From Aureimonas glaciei (GTDB lineage: Bacteria; Pseudomonadota; Alphaproteobacteria; Rhizobiales; Rhizobiaceae), in assembly GCF_014643375.1 (NCBI RefSeq), contig NZ_BMJJ01000004.1:196167-260166 (forward strand): a DNA stretch of 64,000 nucleotides, in the 5' to 3' direction. Position numbers and translations under genes: made by a program. The notes under the pieces are model-generated. The model did no database searches and was not told the DNA's origin. It saw only the letters and a list, made by a program, of their open reading frames with translations. The number at the start of each line of letters is the position of its first letter. Within the stretch, counting starts at the first letter, position 1. Shown here piece by piece: positions 26,787-35,319 of the stretch.

Positions 26787-27785
26787 CTATTGCGTCTTTC
26801 CGCCCCGGATTTGCCTTGCGAGTGCCATTAGATCTGCGCCGATCGTTTCCTCAGATCTTGCCCATACCGTTTCGGTGGCCGTCTGGAATGCCTGCTTGTC
26901 GACTTCGTTGACCTCCATTCCCGCAGCCTTGAGTTCTTCGACGAGCTGCTCGTCGCCTTGCGCGATCAGTTGGCGCTCCCGCATCTTGGCTTCGTCGAAG
27001 GCTGTCTGGACAGCGCTCTGGGTGGGCTGGTCCAGACCGTCCCACCAGACTTTCGACACGACGATCGGAGCGGCGTTCCAGATGTGGCCGGAGGTGCTGA
27101 GATACTTCTGCACGTTGGCCAGGCTGGCCTTGGAGATCAAGGCCAACGGATTTTCCTGGCCGTCGACCACGCCCTGCTGAAGAGCTGCGTAGAGCTCGGT
27201 GAAGGGCAGCGCCACCGCACTGGCCCCGAGAGAGGCGAACATCGCGAGCCGGATCTGCGACTCTGCCGTGCGGAAACGCAGTCCGCTCATGTCGGACGGG
27301 ACGACGATGGCACGCTTGCTGTTGGTGAAGTGGCGAAAGCCGTTCTCCCAGAACGCTAAAATCTTGAATCCATGCTCTTCCGCCTTGGCCGCGATCAGCT
27401 GGCCGAACTCTCCGTCGACGGCGGCATAGGCGGCTTCCCGTGTCGGGAAGAGAAAGGGCAATTCCTCGACACCGAACTGGGGAGAGTAGGGCTGGAAAAT
27501 CGATATTCCCTGCGCAACCTGTCCCTCCAGCACTCCCGAGTTGATCTGGTCCAGGGTCTCCATCTCGCTCCCGAGGACGCCGTCGTTGAAGACCTGGACG
27601 TCGAGATTGATGTCATCCCTGGCATTCAGGGCATCGGCGATTTCCTGGAGAACGATGCCGCTGGGATGCGACGCTGGGGCCACGTTTGCGATCTTCATCG
27701 TCGTCTGTGCCGCAGCAGCCCCCGTGCCCATCAGGAATGCGAGTGTCACGACGAGTGCTTTGTTCTTCGAAAAATGCTTCATCAC
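26787..27785 (-). CDS. dctP: TRAP transporter solute-binding protein, DctP family
   Basis: 332 residues with a signal peptide ending near AAAAQT (about residue 27). The DctP family pattern is clear: LGSEMETLDQINSG, the arginine-containing GLRFRTAES that binds a ligand carboxylate, and PFTELYAALQQGVVDGQENP. It begins 25 bp after the aldolase stop. The partner aldolase suggests a sugar-acid or dicarboxylic-acid ligand. MMKHF has two possible start Mets. Confidence 0.92.
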   Translation of the reverse strand: MMKHFSKNKALVVTLAFLMGTGAAAAQTTMKIANVAPASHPSGIVLQEIADALNARDDINLDVQVFNDGVLGSEMETLDQINSGVLEGQVAQGISIFQPYSPQFGVEELPFLFPTREAAYAAVDGEFGQLIAAKAEEHGFKILAFWENGFRHFTNSKRAIVVPSDMSGLRFRTAESQIRLAMFASLGASAVALPFTELYAALQQGVVDGQENPLALISKASLANVQKYLSTSGHIWNAAPIVVSKVWWDGLDQPTQSAVQTAFDEAKMRERQLIAQGDEQLVEELKAAGMEVNEVDKQAFQTATETVWARSEETIGADLMALARQIRGGKTQ

Positions 27786-27810
27786 ATGCTTCTCCCAGAA
27801 AGTGTTTTTT

Positions 27811-28599
27811 TCAGTTGGATCGCACCGCTCCCACGATGCCTTTCATTCCGGACGACAGCAGGAAGCGGTCGCTGCTGATGGCGACCACGTCGACACCCTT
27901 CAAGATCCAACGGTCGAAGTCGTTTCGAACCCCCGCGCCGTCGCTGGCGAACGACACCGCCATCACGCCTACATCCTTGGCGAGGGCGCGGGCGGCAAGG
28001 TCCTCCAGGCAGGCCTGCACGTCCGGATGGGCGAAATTTCCCTCGTGACCAAGGGCCTGCGCCAGGTCAAAGGGGCCGAGGGTGACGTAATCGATGCCCG
28101 GAACAGCGATGATCGCGTCAAAGTTCTCGACCCCTTCAGGCGTCTCTATGAGAGCCGCCACGAAGACATTGTCGCGCGTCCAGTCGAGATAGGCGCTCCA
28201 GTCTTCGACGCCGTGTCCCGTGCCTCGTGTGCAGGGGCACGCACCCCGTTTCCCCTTGGGGCCATAGGTGGCTGCCTCGACGATGGCCCTGGCTTCCGCC
28301 GCGTTGGAGACGCTCGGCACCAGCACGCCCATGGCCCCCGCGTCGAGAACCTTGAAGATATTGGTTCGCGTGTGGTCGGGAACCCGAACGACGGGGACCG
28401 AGCCGGCGGCCTCTACGGCCCTGATCATCTCTACAGCACCTTCGATGCCAAACGATCCGTGTTCCATGTCGATTATGACGAAATCGAATCCCGCCCGGCC
28501 CGCGATCTCGCAGAACTCCGGGCTTTTCGTCTGCGCCCAGGTTCCGATGAGCGGCTGGCGTTTGCCCTTGCCCGAAAGCAGTGGATTTCCTCTTTGCAT
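27811..28599 (-). CDS. HpcH/HpaI-family class II aldolase
   Basis: 262 residues in the usual TIM-barrel length. Motifs are FDFVIIDMEHGSFG, the metal ligands in ALIETPEGVENFD and GPFDLAQALG, and the loop GACPCTRGTG. Enzymes of this family split 2-keto-3-deoxy acids to pyruvate and an aldehyde with a divalent metal. It is the first gene of a four-gene operon with a TRAP importer and is divergent from a GntR regulator, so importer, cleavage enzyme and regulator make a compact module. Confidence 0.88.
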   Translation of the reverse strand: MQRGNPLLSGKGKRQPLIGTWAQTKSPEFCEIAGRAGFDFVIIDMEHGSFGIEGAVEMIRAVEAAGSVPVVRVPDHTRTNIFKVLDAGAMGVLVPSVSNAAEARAIVEAATYGPKGKRGACPCTRGTGHGVEDWSAYLDWTRDNVFVAALIETPEGVENFDAIIAVPGIDYVTLGPFDLAQALGHEGNFAHPDVQACLEDLAARALAKDVGVMAVSFASDGAGVRNDFDRWILKGVDVVAISSDRFLLSSGMKGIVGAVRSN

Positions 28600-28635
28600 T
28601 CTGTCTCTCCTCCCAACACGTCAACTCTGCGGCAA

Positions 28636-28673
28636 TTGACATTGCAGCGACATTGCACTGACATTGCAGTTGA
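28636..28673. promoter_or_regulatory. Three helically phased direct repeats in the aldolase/gntR promoter region
   Basis: The 9-mer gacattgca occurs at 28638-28646, 28649-28657 and 28660-28668, exactly 11 bp apart, one helical turn. The array is flanked by tcaact (28621-28626) and its complement agttga (28668-28673). It lies 22 bp upstream of the aldolase start and 71 bp upstream of the regulator start. It is probably a multimeric operator for the GntR protein; its tandem form is unlike the single palindrome usual for FadR-type regulators. Confidence 0.55.
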
Positions 28674-28738
28674 GCAAGGCCTACTGTCAAGTTGACTTCG
28701 CCGGGCGCCCCTGGCCCTGGCGAGAGAGGAGTGCATCG

Positions 28739-29407
28739 ATGACCACGATCGAAGAGCCGGTAGCAGGGCGGACGCTCTCGAAGGAAGAGGCCTACACCCG
28801 TATCAAATCCGCCCTGTTCGAAAGCACGGATCCGGAAGAAGTCTATTCGGAGAGGTCGCTTTCCAAGCGTCTGGAGTTGGGTCTTGCCCCGATCCGCTCA
28901 GCAATCGGCCGCTTGCAGAACGAAGGCCTGATCGTGGTGCTTCCGAATGCCGGGTTCATGCTGAAGCCGATGACCCACAGGGCGATCGCCGACTTCTACG
29001 AGGTGCGTATGGTCGTCGAGGCCCACGTTGTCACCAGTCTGACAGGACGGGTCGGGCCTGCCCAGAAGCAGCAGATCGAGGCGATCCTCGTGCAGCAGGC
29101 CGACTGCCTGCTCGACAACGACGCCCGGACGTTTCACCGTCTGGACATGGGCTTCCACATAGCCTTGGCGCGTCTGCACGGAAACGAGGAGATGATCAGG
29201 ATCCTCGAACGACTGGAAGATCGGATGCACCGTATCTCGGTGGAACTGCACGGGCGCCATCCAGAGCGACTGCGTCCCCTCGTCGAACAACACCATGGTA
29301 TTCTAGACGAAATCGTCTCCGGAGATCCCGTGGTCGCGGGCGTCAAGTTGCGCGATCACTTGGCTTGGGGGCGGTCGATGATCGTCAATCGCGGACAGCA
29401 TTTCTAA
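28739..29407 (+). CDS. GntR-family regulator (FadR/FCD subfamily)
   Basis: 222 residues: a winged helix domain (YSERSLSKRLELGLAPIRSAIGRLQNEGLI) and an all-helical FCD domain with metal-site residues in FHRLDMGFHIALARLHGN and QHHGILDEI. ATG at 28739 has GAGAGAGGA upstream. It is divergent from the aldolase-TRAP operon and should sense the imported acid or its keto-deoxy intermediate. Confidence 0.9.
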   Translation: MTTIEEPVAGRTLSKEEAYTRIKSALFESTDPEEVYSERSLSKRLELGLAPIRSAIGRLQNEGLIVVLPNAGFMLKPMTHRAIADFYEVRMVVEAHVVTSLTGRVGPAQKQQIEAILVQQADCLLDNDARTFHRLDMGFHIALARLHGNEEMIRILERLEDRMHRISVELHGRHPERLRPLVEQHHGILDEIVSGDPVVAGVKLRDHLAWGRSMIVNRGQHF

Positions 29408-29755
29408 GACTGGGTCAGCCGGCCTGCTGCAAGACTTGTGGACGGGAGGTTGAACCGTCCGCACCGGTTTCCTGCGATGGCAACAGCCAAGGCGGAGGGT
29501 CTGGGCGCCGAAACATGAAGAAGCAGGACGTCGCCGAACAGGTCGGCCTTTCCCTGACCGCGCCTTCGGCAAGCCCGGTTTGGAAGCCGCCGGCGAAGCA
29601 CCGGGCGCTTCGCGAATACACGATACCGGCCATATCCATCTATGCGCCTCGAGGCGCCTCGATGGCACCGAACATCCGCTCGGGTTCCTGGCAAAATAAG
29701 CCCCGGCTTTTCGGAATGTCGCGGCCGCCTTCATCCCGCAGGGACGCCGCCTCCA
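29408..29755. other. 348-bp convergent gap
   Basis: It lies between the convergent gntR and lysR genes. Short frames exist, such as one from 29515 (MKKQDVAEQVGLSLTAP), but none has a recognised domain. I see no clear terminator or repeat. Confidence 0.4.
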
Positions 29756-30664
29756 TCAATCGGGCTGCTCGATCTGCATGACGGGCATGATGCTGCACAG
29801 GTGTTTGATGAATTCCCGCTCCATGCGCGAGGGAGGTCTGCGCTGCGACTGCAGGAGTGAAATGGGCATCGACACGAAGGGGCGGAAGGGACGCCAGACG
29901 ACGGCCGGGCCCTGGCAGCAATGATAGGTTTCGGCGTCGACCAGCCCGATGCCCGCTCCCTCGGCCACGAGATTGCAGAGCGTGCTGCCGAGCGACACCT
30001 CGATGCGCCGGAGCAGATTGATCCCCGCATCGGCCGACAGTCCGTCCACCTGCCGGCTGATCACGTCCGCCCGGGAAAGGCTGATGAGCGTCTGCGACGC
30101 AAGATCCTCCAGCCCGATCTGTGTCTTGGCCGCAAGCCTGTTGCCTACCGGCAGCACGGCGCCGACCTCGATATCGAACAGGGGAGTTCTGACGACGGCC
30201 GGGTCGTTCGTCGACGTCTGGCACAGGCCGATGTCGATCCTCCCCTGGCCCACGAGTTGCGCCATGTGTGGTGAGGAAAAGGCCTCGAACGTCAGATTCG
30301 CCTCGGGGAACCGGTCGATGAAGCGCACGACGACAGAGGGCAGCCAGCGCACCGAGAGGGCCGGAATCACGCCGACGACAAGCCGCCCGTGCTTCAGCGC
30401 CATGAGATCCCCGGCAACGCTGGAGAGATAGCGGAGCCCGCTGAAGCTGCGCTCGACCTCTGTATAGAAGGCGCGGGCCTCGACCGTGGGAACAAGCCCG
30501 TTCTGCGTCCGCTGGAACAGGGGAAACCCGATCTCGCCCTCCAGCGCGCTCAGCGCCTTGCTGACGGCCGGCTGAGATATTCGCAGCGAGGCTGCGGCCC
30601 CGGTGATCGTGCCTTGCTCCATCACGGCCTTGAAGAACTCGACCTGCCTGTGTGTCAGCTTCAT
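29756..30664 (-). CDS. LysR-family regulator divergent from the oligopeptide-type importer
   Basis: 302 residues. The DNA-binding region is MKLTHRQVEFFKAVMEQGTI with SQPAVSKALSALE; the effector domain follows normally. It resembles NocR/OccR-type regulators of opine and amino-acid catabolism in that its target is an importer plus an oxidase, but that comparison is only contextual. A CATAAC-N5-GTTATG palindrome lies just upstream of its start. Confidence 0.88.
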   Translation of the reverse strand: MKLTHRQVEFFKAVMEQGTITGAAASLRISQPAVSKALSALEGEIGFPLFQRTQNGLVPTVEARAFYTEVERSFSGLRYLSSVAGDLMALKHGRLVVGVIPALSVRWLPSVVVRFIDRFPEANLTFEAFSSPHMAQLVGQGRIDIGLCQTSTNDPAVVRTPLFDIEVGAVLPVGNRLAAKTQIGLEDLASQTLISLSRADVISRQVDGLSADAGINLLRRIEVSLGSTLCNLVAEGAGIGLVDAETYHCCQGPAVVWRPFRPFVSMPISLLQSQRRPPSRMEREFIKHLCSIMPVMQIEQPD

Positions 30665-30665
30665 C

Positions 30666-30682
30666 CATAACCCCTCGTTATG
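30666..30682. promoter_or_regulatory. LysR-type operator CATAAC-N5-GTTATG
   Basis: cataac at 30666-30671 and gttatg at 30677-30682 form a perfect interrupted palindrome with the T-N11-A core, 2 bp upstream of the regulator start. A further half-site cataac lies at 30809-30814, 40 bp before the binding-protein gene, in a locally AT-rich stretch. This is the recognition-site plus activation-site arrangement typical of LysR proteins. Confidence 0.5.
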
Positions 30683-30853
30683 ACGCTCCGAACATTATGA
30701 ATTTGACACGGTTCTGTTACGCGTACAAGCTCAACCCACTCAAGCAAAGATGAATCCTGGTCAATACTGACCCAGGTAGCAGTAAAAATCGATCAATAAT
30801 GCATAATTCATAACCAATATCACCCCTGTTTCAAACATCTCGGAGCTCTCGCC

Positions 30854-32389
30854 ATGAAAATAATGGCCCGCGGCGTAATGGCTGTACTGTTCGCTTCTCT
30901 CGTATCGACGACGGCGATGGCCGAGTCGGCGCCCGCGGGCGTGCTGAGAATTGCGGTCGGCGCCGATCCCGAGACGTTCGATCCGCATTTCAACGACCTG
31001 CCGACCGGCAACACCGTCGATATGCACGTCCTCGAAGGGCTCTTCCGTCTGGACAGCGAAAACAACGTCGTCAACGAATTGGCGACCGAGCACGCCTTTT
31101 CCGCCGATGGGAAGGTCTTCACCGTCAAGATCGACGAGGGACATGTCTTCTCGAACGGCAATCCAGTGAATGCCGAGGCCGTCGCCGCATCCTTCAACCG
31201 TCTGCTCGATCCGGCGGTCGGCTCGATCTACCGCGGCCTCTATGCGTCGATCGAGCGGGTCAGCGCGCCGGACGCGAAGACGGTGGAGTTCCATCTGGCA
31301 GAGCCGAACGGCCACATTCTCCTGCTTCTGGCGTCGACGACCGCGACGATTATCGATGTGAAGGCATTGGCCGAGATGGGGGCGGAATACAGCCGCCGAC
31401 CCGTCGGGAGCGGCCCCTACGTGGTCGATAGCTTCGTGGGCGGCGAGCGCTACCGCCTGGTGCCCAGCCCGACCTACAAGGGAGCCTATCCGGCTAAACT
31501 GGAAGCCATCGACTTTCTGGTCGTTCCCGAGGACGGCTCCCGGATGGCGATGATGGAAACGGCCGAGGTCGACATTGCCGAGCGGGTTCCGCCGGAGTCG
31601 ATCGAGACGATTCGCGCTGTCGACGGGGTCGACGTGATCACGCCGCCGAGCATGTTCTCGATCAACATGGAAATGGTGCTGAAGGGACCGCTGGAAGACC
31701 CCAGGGTCCGGGAGGCGCTGAATCTGTCGGTGGACCGTGAGGGGATGATCCAGGGCATCCTGGGCGGACTCGGCACATCGTCCGTCACCATGCCCGGACC
31801 GGGCACGCAGAACGAGCTGCGCGTCACCTTCGACCCGATCCCCTTCGACGTCGAACGGGCCAAGGCGCTGATGCAGGAGGCAGGTTATGCGCCGGGCGAA
31901 CTGTCCCTGACGATGGTCTGCCCGAATGGGCGGTACATCAAGGACGCGCAGATCTGCCAGGCGCTGCAGGGCTCCTTCCAGGCGATCGGCATCAATGCGA
32001 CGGCACAGGTCGTCGACCGGGGGACCTGGACGGAGATCGTCAGCCAGCCGCCCGCGCAGCGCCAGGACAACATGGGCATGCTCGGCCGCGCGACCGCCGG
32101 CATGGATTTCACGCTCTACCGGCTGTTCAAGTCCGGCGTCGGCGCCAACACGACCGGCTATTCCAGCCCCGAGGTCGACGCGATGCTGGCAGAGGGGCGC
32201 GCCGAAACCGACCTCGCCAAACAGAAGGACATATACGCCAAGATCCAGAAGAAGATCTGGGAGGATCGCCCCTTCATCTTCCTCTGGTATCAAACGCAGG
32301 CCATTGGCGTGTCCGATCGGGTCCAGGGGCTGGAAGTCCAGCCGAACGAGACCATGCACTTCGACCAGGTTTCATTGTCGAAGTCTTGA
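30854..32389 (+). CDS. Family 5 (DppA/OppA-type) solute-binding protein
   Basis: 511 residues with a signal peptide ending near AMAES (about residue 24). The family 5 pattern is clear: ADPETFDPHFNDL, EGLFRLDSENNVVNELA, YVVDSFVGGERYRL and the C-terminal PFIFLWYQTQAIGV. Such proteins bind peptides or other bulky solutes including opines and glutathione. It is the first gene of an importer operon with a split permease and fused ATPase. Confidence 0.92.
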   Translation: MKIMARGVMAVLFASLVSTTAMAESAPAGVLRIAVGADPETFDPHFNDLPTGNTVDMHVLEGLFRLDSENNVVNELATEHAFSADGKVFTVKIDEGHVFSNGNPVNAEAVAASFNRLLDPAVGSIYRGLYASIERVSAPDAKTVEFHLAEPNGHILLLLASTTATIIDVKALAEMGAEYSRRPVGSGPYVVDSFVGGERYRLVPSPTYKGAYPAKLEAIDFLVVPEDGSRMAMMETAEVDIAERVPPESIETIRAVDGVDVITPPSMFSINMEMVLKGPLEDPRVREALNLSVDREGMIQGILGGLGTSSVTMPGPGTQNELRVTFDPIPFDVERAKALMQEAGYAPGELSLTMVCPNGRYIKDAQICQALQGSFQAIGINATAQVVDRGTWTEIVSQPPAQRQDNMGMLGRATAGMDFTLYRLFKSGVGANTTGYSSPEVDAMLAEGRAETDLAKQKDIYAKIQKKIWEDRPFIFLWYQTQAIGVSDRVQGLEVQPNETMHFDQVSLSKS

Positions 32390-32404
32390 GAGGGGCAGAA
32401 CGCC

Positions 32405-33319
32405 ATGTTCGTGCTGAAGCGTATCCTCGCTGCCGTTCCCACGCTTCTGATCGTTTCGTTCCTGGTGTTCTGGTTCGTCGACCTGATCCCTGGCGACCCC
32501 GCCCGAATCCAGGCGGGGCCGATGGCCACGGCCGAGGAGGTCGAGGTGATCCGGGACAAGATGGGGCTGAACGAGCCCGCTTGGGAACGCTATCAGCAGT
32601 TCCTTATCGGCGTCGTCAACCCCGACGTGGCGGTGTCGCTGCGGACCGGGCGGCCGATTTCGACGGAGATCGGCGAGCGGTTGCCCAACACGCTGATCGT
32701 GGCGATCGGCGGGCTCGTCGTCGGACTGATCCTGGGTGCGATCGGCGGCGTCGCCAGTGCGCTGAAGCAGGGCGGCTGGGCAGATACGGCGATATCATTG
32801 TTCACCCTGGCCGGCATCTCTATGCCGATCTACTGGCTCGGCCTGCTGTGCATCTGGTTGTTTGCGGTTCGGCTCGGCTGGCTGCCGGCGGCAGGGGCAT
32901 CGACACCGTCGCATTTCGTCCTGCCGATCCTGGCGGTTGCGACCCGGCCCGCCGCCATGTTCAGCCGGCTGGTGACGGCCAGCCTGCTCGAGGTCATGGG
33001 CAAGGACTATCTCGACACCGCCCGCTCGAAGGGTCTGAGCGAGATGAGCGTCATCCTGCATCACGCCCTGCGCAATTCGCTGATCGCGGCGATCTCGGTG
33101 GCGGGGGTGCAGTTCGGGGCCATGCTGGGCGGGTCGGTGATCACCGAAACCGTCTTCGGCATTCCCGGTGTCGGCCGCCTCTTGGTGGATGCCGTCTCGC
33201 GGGCCGACTACCCGGTGATCCAGTATTCGATCCTGATGTTCGCGTTCTTTTTCGTGCTCATCAACCTGATGACCGACCTGCTCACCCAGTGGCTCGACCC
33301 ACGGGCACGCACCGCATGA
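32405..33319 (+). CDS. Oligopeptide-type ABC transporter permease, DppB-like
   Basis: 304 residues, six predicted membrane helices, with DppB features: the N-terminal LKRILAAVPTLLIVSFLVFW, the periplasmic loop, and the ATPase-contact motif KDYLDTARSKGLSEM. GGGGCAG lies upstream. The stop overlaps the next start (ATGA), so it is co-translated with the fused permease-ATPase. Confidence 0.92.
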   Translation: MFVLKRILAAVPTLLIVSFLVFWFVDLIPGDPARIQAGPMATAEEVEVIRDKMGLNEPAWERYQQFLIGVVNPDVAVSLRTGRPISTEIGERLPNTLIVAIGGLVVGLILGAIGGVASALKQGGWADTAISLFTLAGISMPIYWLGLLCIWLFAVRLGWLPAAGASTPSHFVLPILAVATRPAAMFSRLVTASLLEVMGKDYLDTARSKGLSEMSVILHHALRNSLIAAISVAGVQFGAMLGGSVITETVFGIPGVGRLLVDAVSRADYPVIQYSILMFAFFFVLINLMTDLLTQWLDPRARTA

Positions 33320-35319
33320 GAAAGGGGATCAGGCCGATGACCGTCACGACAGCAACCGCTCTTCCCGACACCGCGGCGCACGACGCCCGGCCAAAGCGCC
33401 CATCCCGCGGGGCGAGCATCCTGCTCGCGCTGGCCCGTCAGCCGAAGGGGCTGGTCGGCCTGTCGCTGGTGATTATGTTCGTCGCAATGGCACTGTTCGG
33501 CGCCTCTGTCGCGCCGTACGATCCCTATGCGCAAAGCTTTGCCAACACCCTCAAGGCCCCGTCCGCTGACCATTGGTTCGGCACCGATCAGCTCGGCCGC
33601 GATGTATTCAGTCGCGTTCTGACCGGGGCTCGCACTTCGCTGGGCATCGGCATCGGTGGCGTCGCGATCGCTTTTCTCATCGGCGTGCCGGTCGGCATGG
33701 TCGCGGCTCTGCGGCAGGGGCGCATCGACTTTCTGATCATGCGCTGCGTCGACATCATGATGAGCTTTCCTGACATCGTCTTCGCGCTCGCCATCGTCGC
33801 CATCCTCGGCGCCAACACGCAGAACGTCATCATTGCGGTGGGCGTCGTGTCGATCCCGGTCTTTGCGCGAACCGCCCGCGCCGTCACCAGCAGCATCCTG
33901 TCCGAACCCTATATCGAGGGAAGCCGTTCGCTCGGCTGTTCGCCGTCCCGCATCGTCCTGCGCCACGTCCTGCCCAATATTTCGGGGATCCTCCTGACGC
34001 TGTCCAGCCTGCTGTTTGCGACCACCCTGCTGTCGGCCTCAGGTCTGTCGTTTCTGGGACTTGGCACGCAGCCGCCGGAGCCCGAATGGGGAACCATGCT
34101 GGGGGAAAGCCGGTCCTACCTCAGGTCCCACCCCCATCTGGCGACGTTCCCCGGCCTGTGCCTGGCCTTGGCAGCCCTTGGCTTCAACCTGCTCGGCGAA
34201 GCGCTTCGCAACATCTTCGACCCCACCTCCGCACGCCGTTCGCCTGCCGCCTCGATTTTCGCGTCCCTCATGGGCGTCCGGGTCGACCGCAACAAGCCGG
34301 CCAGCGCCGAGCCTGCCGGCGGCTCGGCCGACGAACCGGTCAGGGCACAGAGAGTTCGCGTCGCCTTCTTCCCCGGCATCAATGCCGTCGAAGTTCTGCG
34401 CGGCGTCGACTTTACGGCGGCGCGAGGGCGCACTACCGCGATCGTCGGCGAATCCGGCTCGGGCAAGAGCACCTTCCTGCGCGTGATCGCAACGCTCCTG
34501 CCCGCACAGGCGCAGGTCACCTCCGGAACCGTGCAGGTTGCCGGCGCCGAGATCACCCGCTGTACGCCGGGCCAGATCAGGGAGCTGCGCCGCAGGCGCA
34601 TCGGCATCATCTTCCAGGACGCGGCGAGCGCGCTCAATCCGGTGATCACCGTCGGCGCGCAGCTCGTCGAAGCGATTAGGCAGGGTGGCGGCCCGTCGCA
34701 ACAGGAGGCCTGGCAGCAGGCGGCCATGCTTCTGACCGATGTCGGCATCGGTGATGCGCACAGCCGCCTCGACATGTACCCGCATCAGTTCTCGGGCGGC
34801 ATGAAGCAACGCATCGTCATCGCCATGGCCCTGGCGCAGAAGCCCGAAATCCTGCTGGCCGACGAACCGACCAGCGCGCTCGACGTGACGATCCAGCAGC
34901 AGATTCTGCTCCTGCTGCGCACGATCCAGACCCAGCGGCGGATGACACTGATCCTCGTCACCCATGATCTCGGCCTGGTGGCGCGCTACGCGGACGACGT
35001 GGCTGTCATGTATGCGGGTGACGTGGTCGAGTTCGGCAGTGTCGACGACGTGCTGACCCAGCCAGCCCACCCCTACACACGGGCGCTCAAGGATTCCGCG
35101 CCCACCGAGGCCGTCGATGGCCTGCGCAGGCGCCTGCCGAGCATCGCCGGCGAGCCGCCCTTCCTCGGCAGGCTACCGGAGGGGTGTGCCTTCCACCCCC
35201 GCTGCGGGCTGGGCACCGACAGGACGCGCTGCCGGACGGTCGCGCCCGAGCGGCGCCAGATTGCCGGACAATGGGCCGCCTGCCATTTCGCCGAGGAGCA
35301 GTTCGATGGCAAATCCTGA
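33316..35319 (+). CDS. Fused DppC-type permease and DppD-type ATPase
   Basis: 667 residues in one uninterrupted frame. Residues about 20-300 are a DppC permease (ASVAPYDPYAQ, HWFGTDQLGRDVFSRVL, EGSRSLGCSPSRI). A linker of about 40 residues leads to a complete DppD ATPase with Walker A from G378 (GESGSGKST), signature FSGGMKQRIVIAMA, Walker B LLADEPTSALD and the C-terminal cysteine-containing CAFHPRCGLG region. Such fusions occur but the genes are usually separate. The start could also be the Met at 33337. Confidence 0.9.
   Translation: MRKGIRPMTVTTATALPDTAAHDARPKRPSRGASILLALARQPKGLVGLSLVIMFVAMALFGASVAPYDPYAQSFANTLKAPSADHWFGTDQLGRDVFSRVLTGARTSLGIGIGGVAIAFLIGVPVGMVAALRQGRIDFLIMRCVDIMMSFPDIVFALAIVAILGANTQNVIIAVGVVSIPVFARTARAVTSSILSEPYIEGSRSLGCSPSRIVLRHVLPNISGILLTLSSLLFATTLLSASGLSFLGLGTQPPEPEWGTMLGESRSYLRSHPHLATFPGLCLALAALGFNLLGEALRNIFDPTSARRSPAASIFASLMGVRVDRNKPASAEPAGGSADEPVRAQRVRVAFFPGINAVEVLRGVDFTAARGRTTAIVGESGSGKSTFLRVIATLLPAQAQVTSGTVQVAGAEITRCTPGQIRELRRRRIGIIFQDAASALNPVITVGAQLVEAIRQGGGPSQQEAWQQAAMLLTDVGIGDAHSRLDMYPHQFSGGMKQRIVIAMALAQKPEILLADEPTSALDVTIQQQILLLLRTIQTQRRMTLILVTHDLGLVARYADDVAVMYAGDVVEFGSVDDVLTQPAHPYTRALKDSAPTEAVDGLRRRLPSIAGEPPFLGRLPEGCAFHPRCGLGTDRTRCRTVAPERRQIAGQWAACHFAEEQFDGKS

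Noticed and set aside
28638-28668. Three regularly spaced repeats as a possible CRISPR array
   Set aside because: The repeats are 9 bp with 2-bp gaps, far too short, and no cas genes are present.
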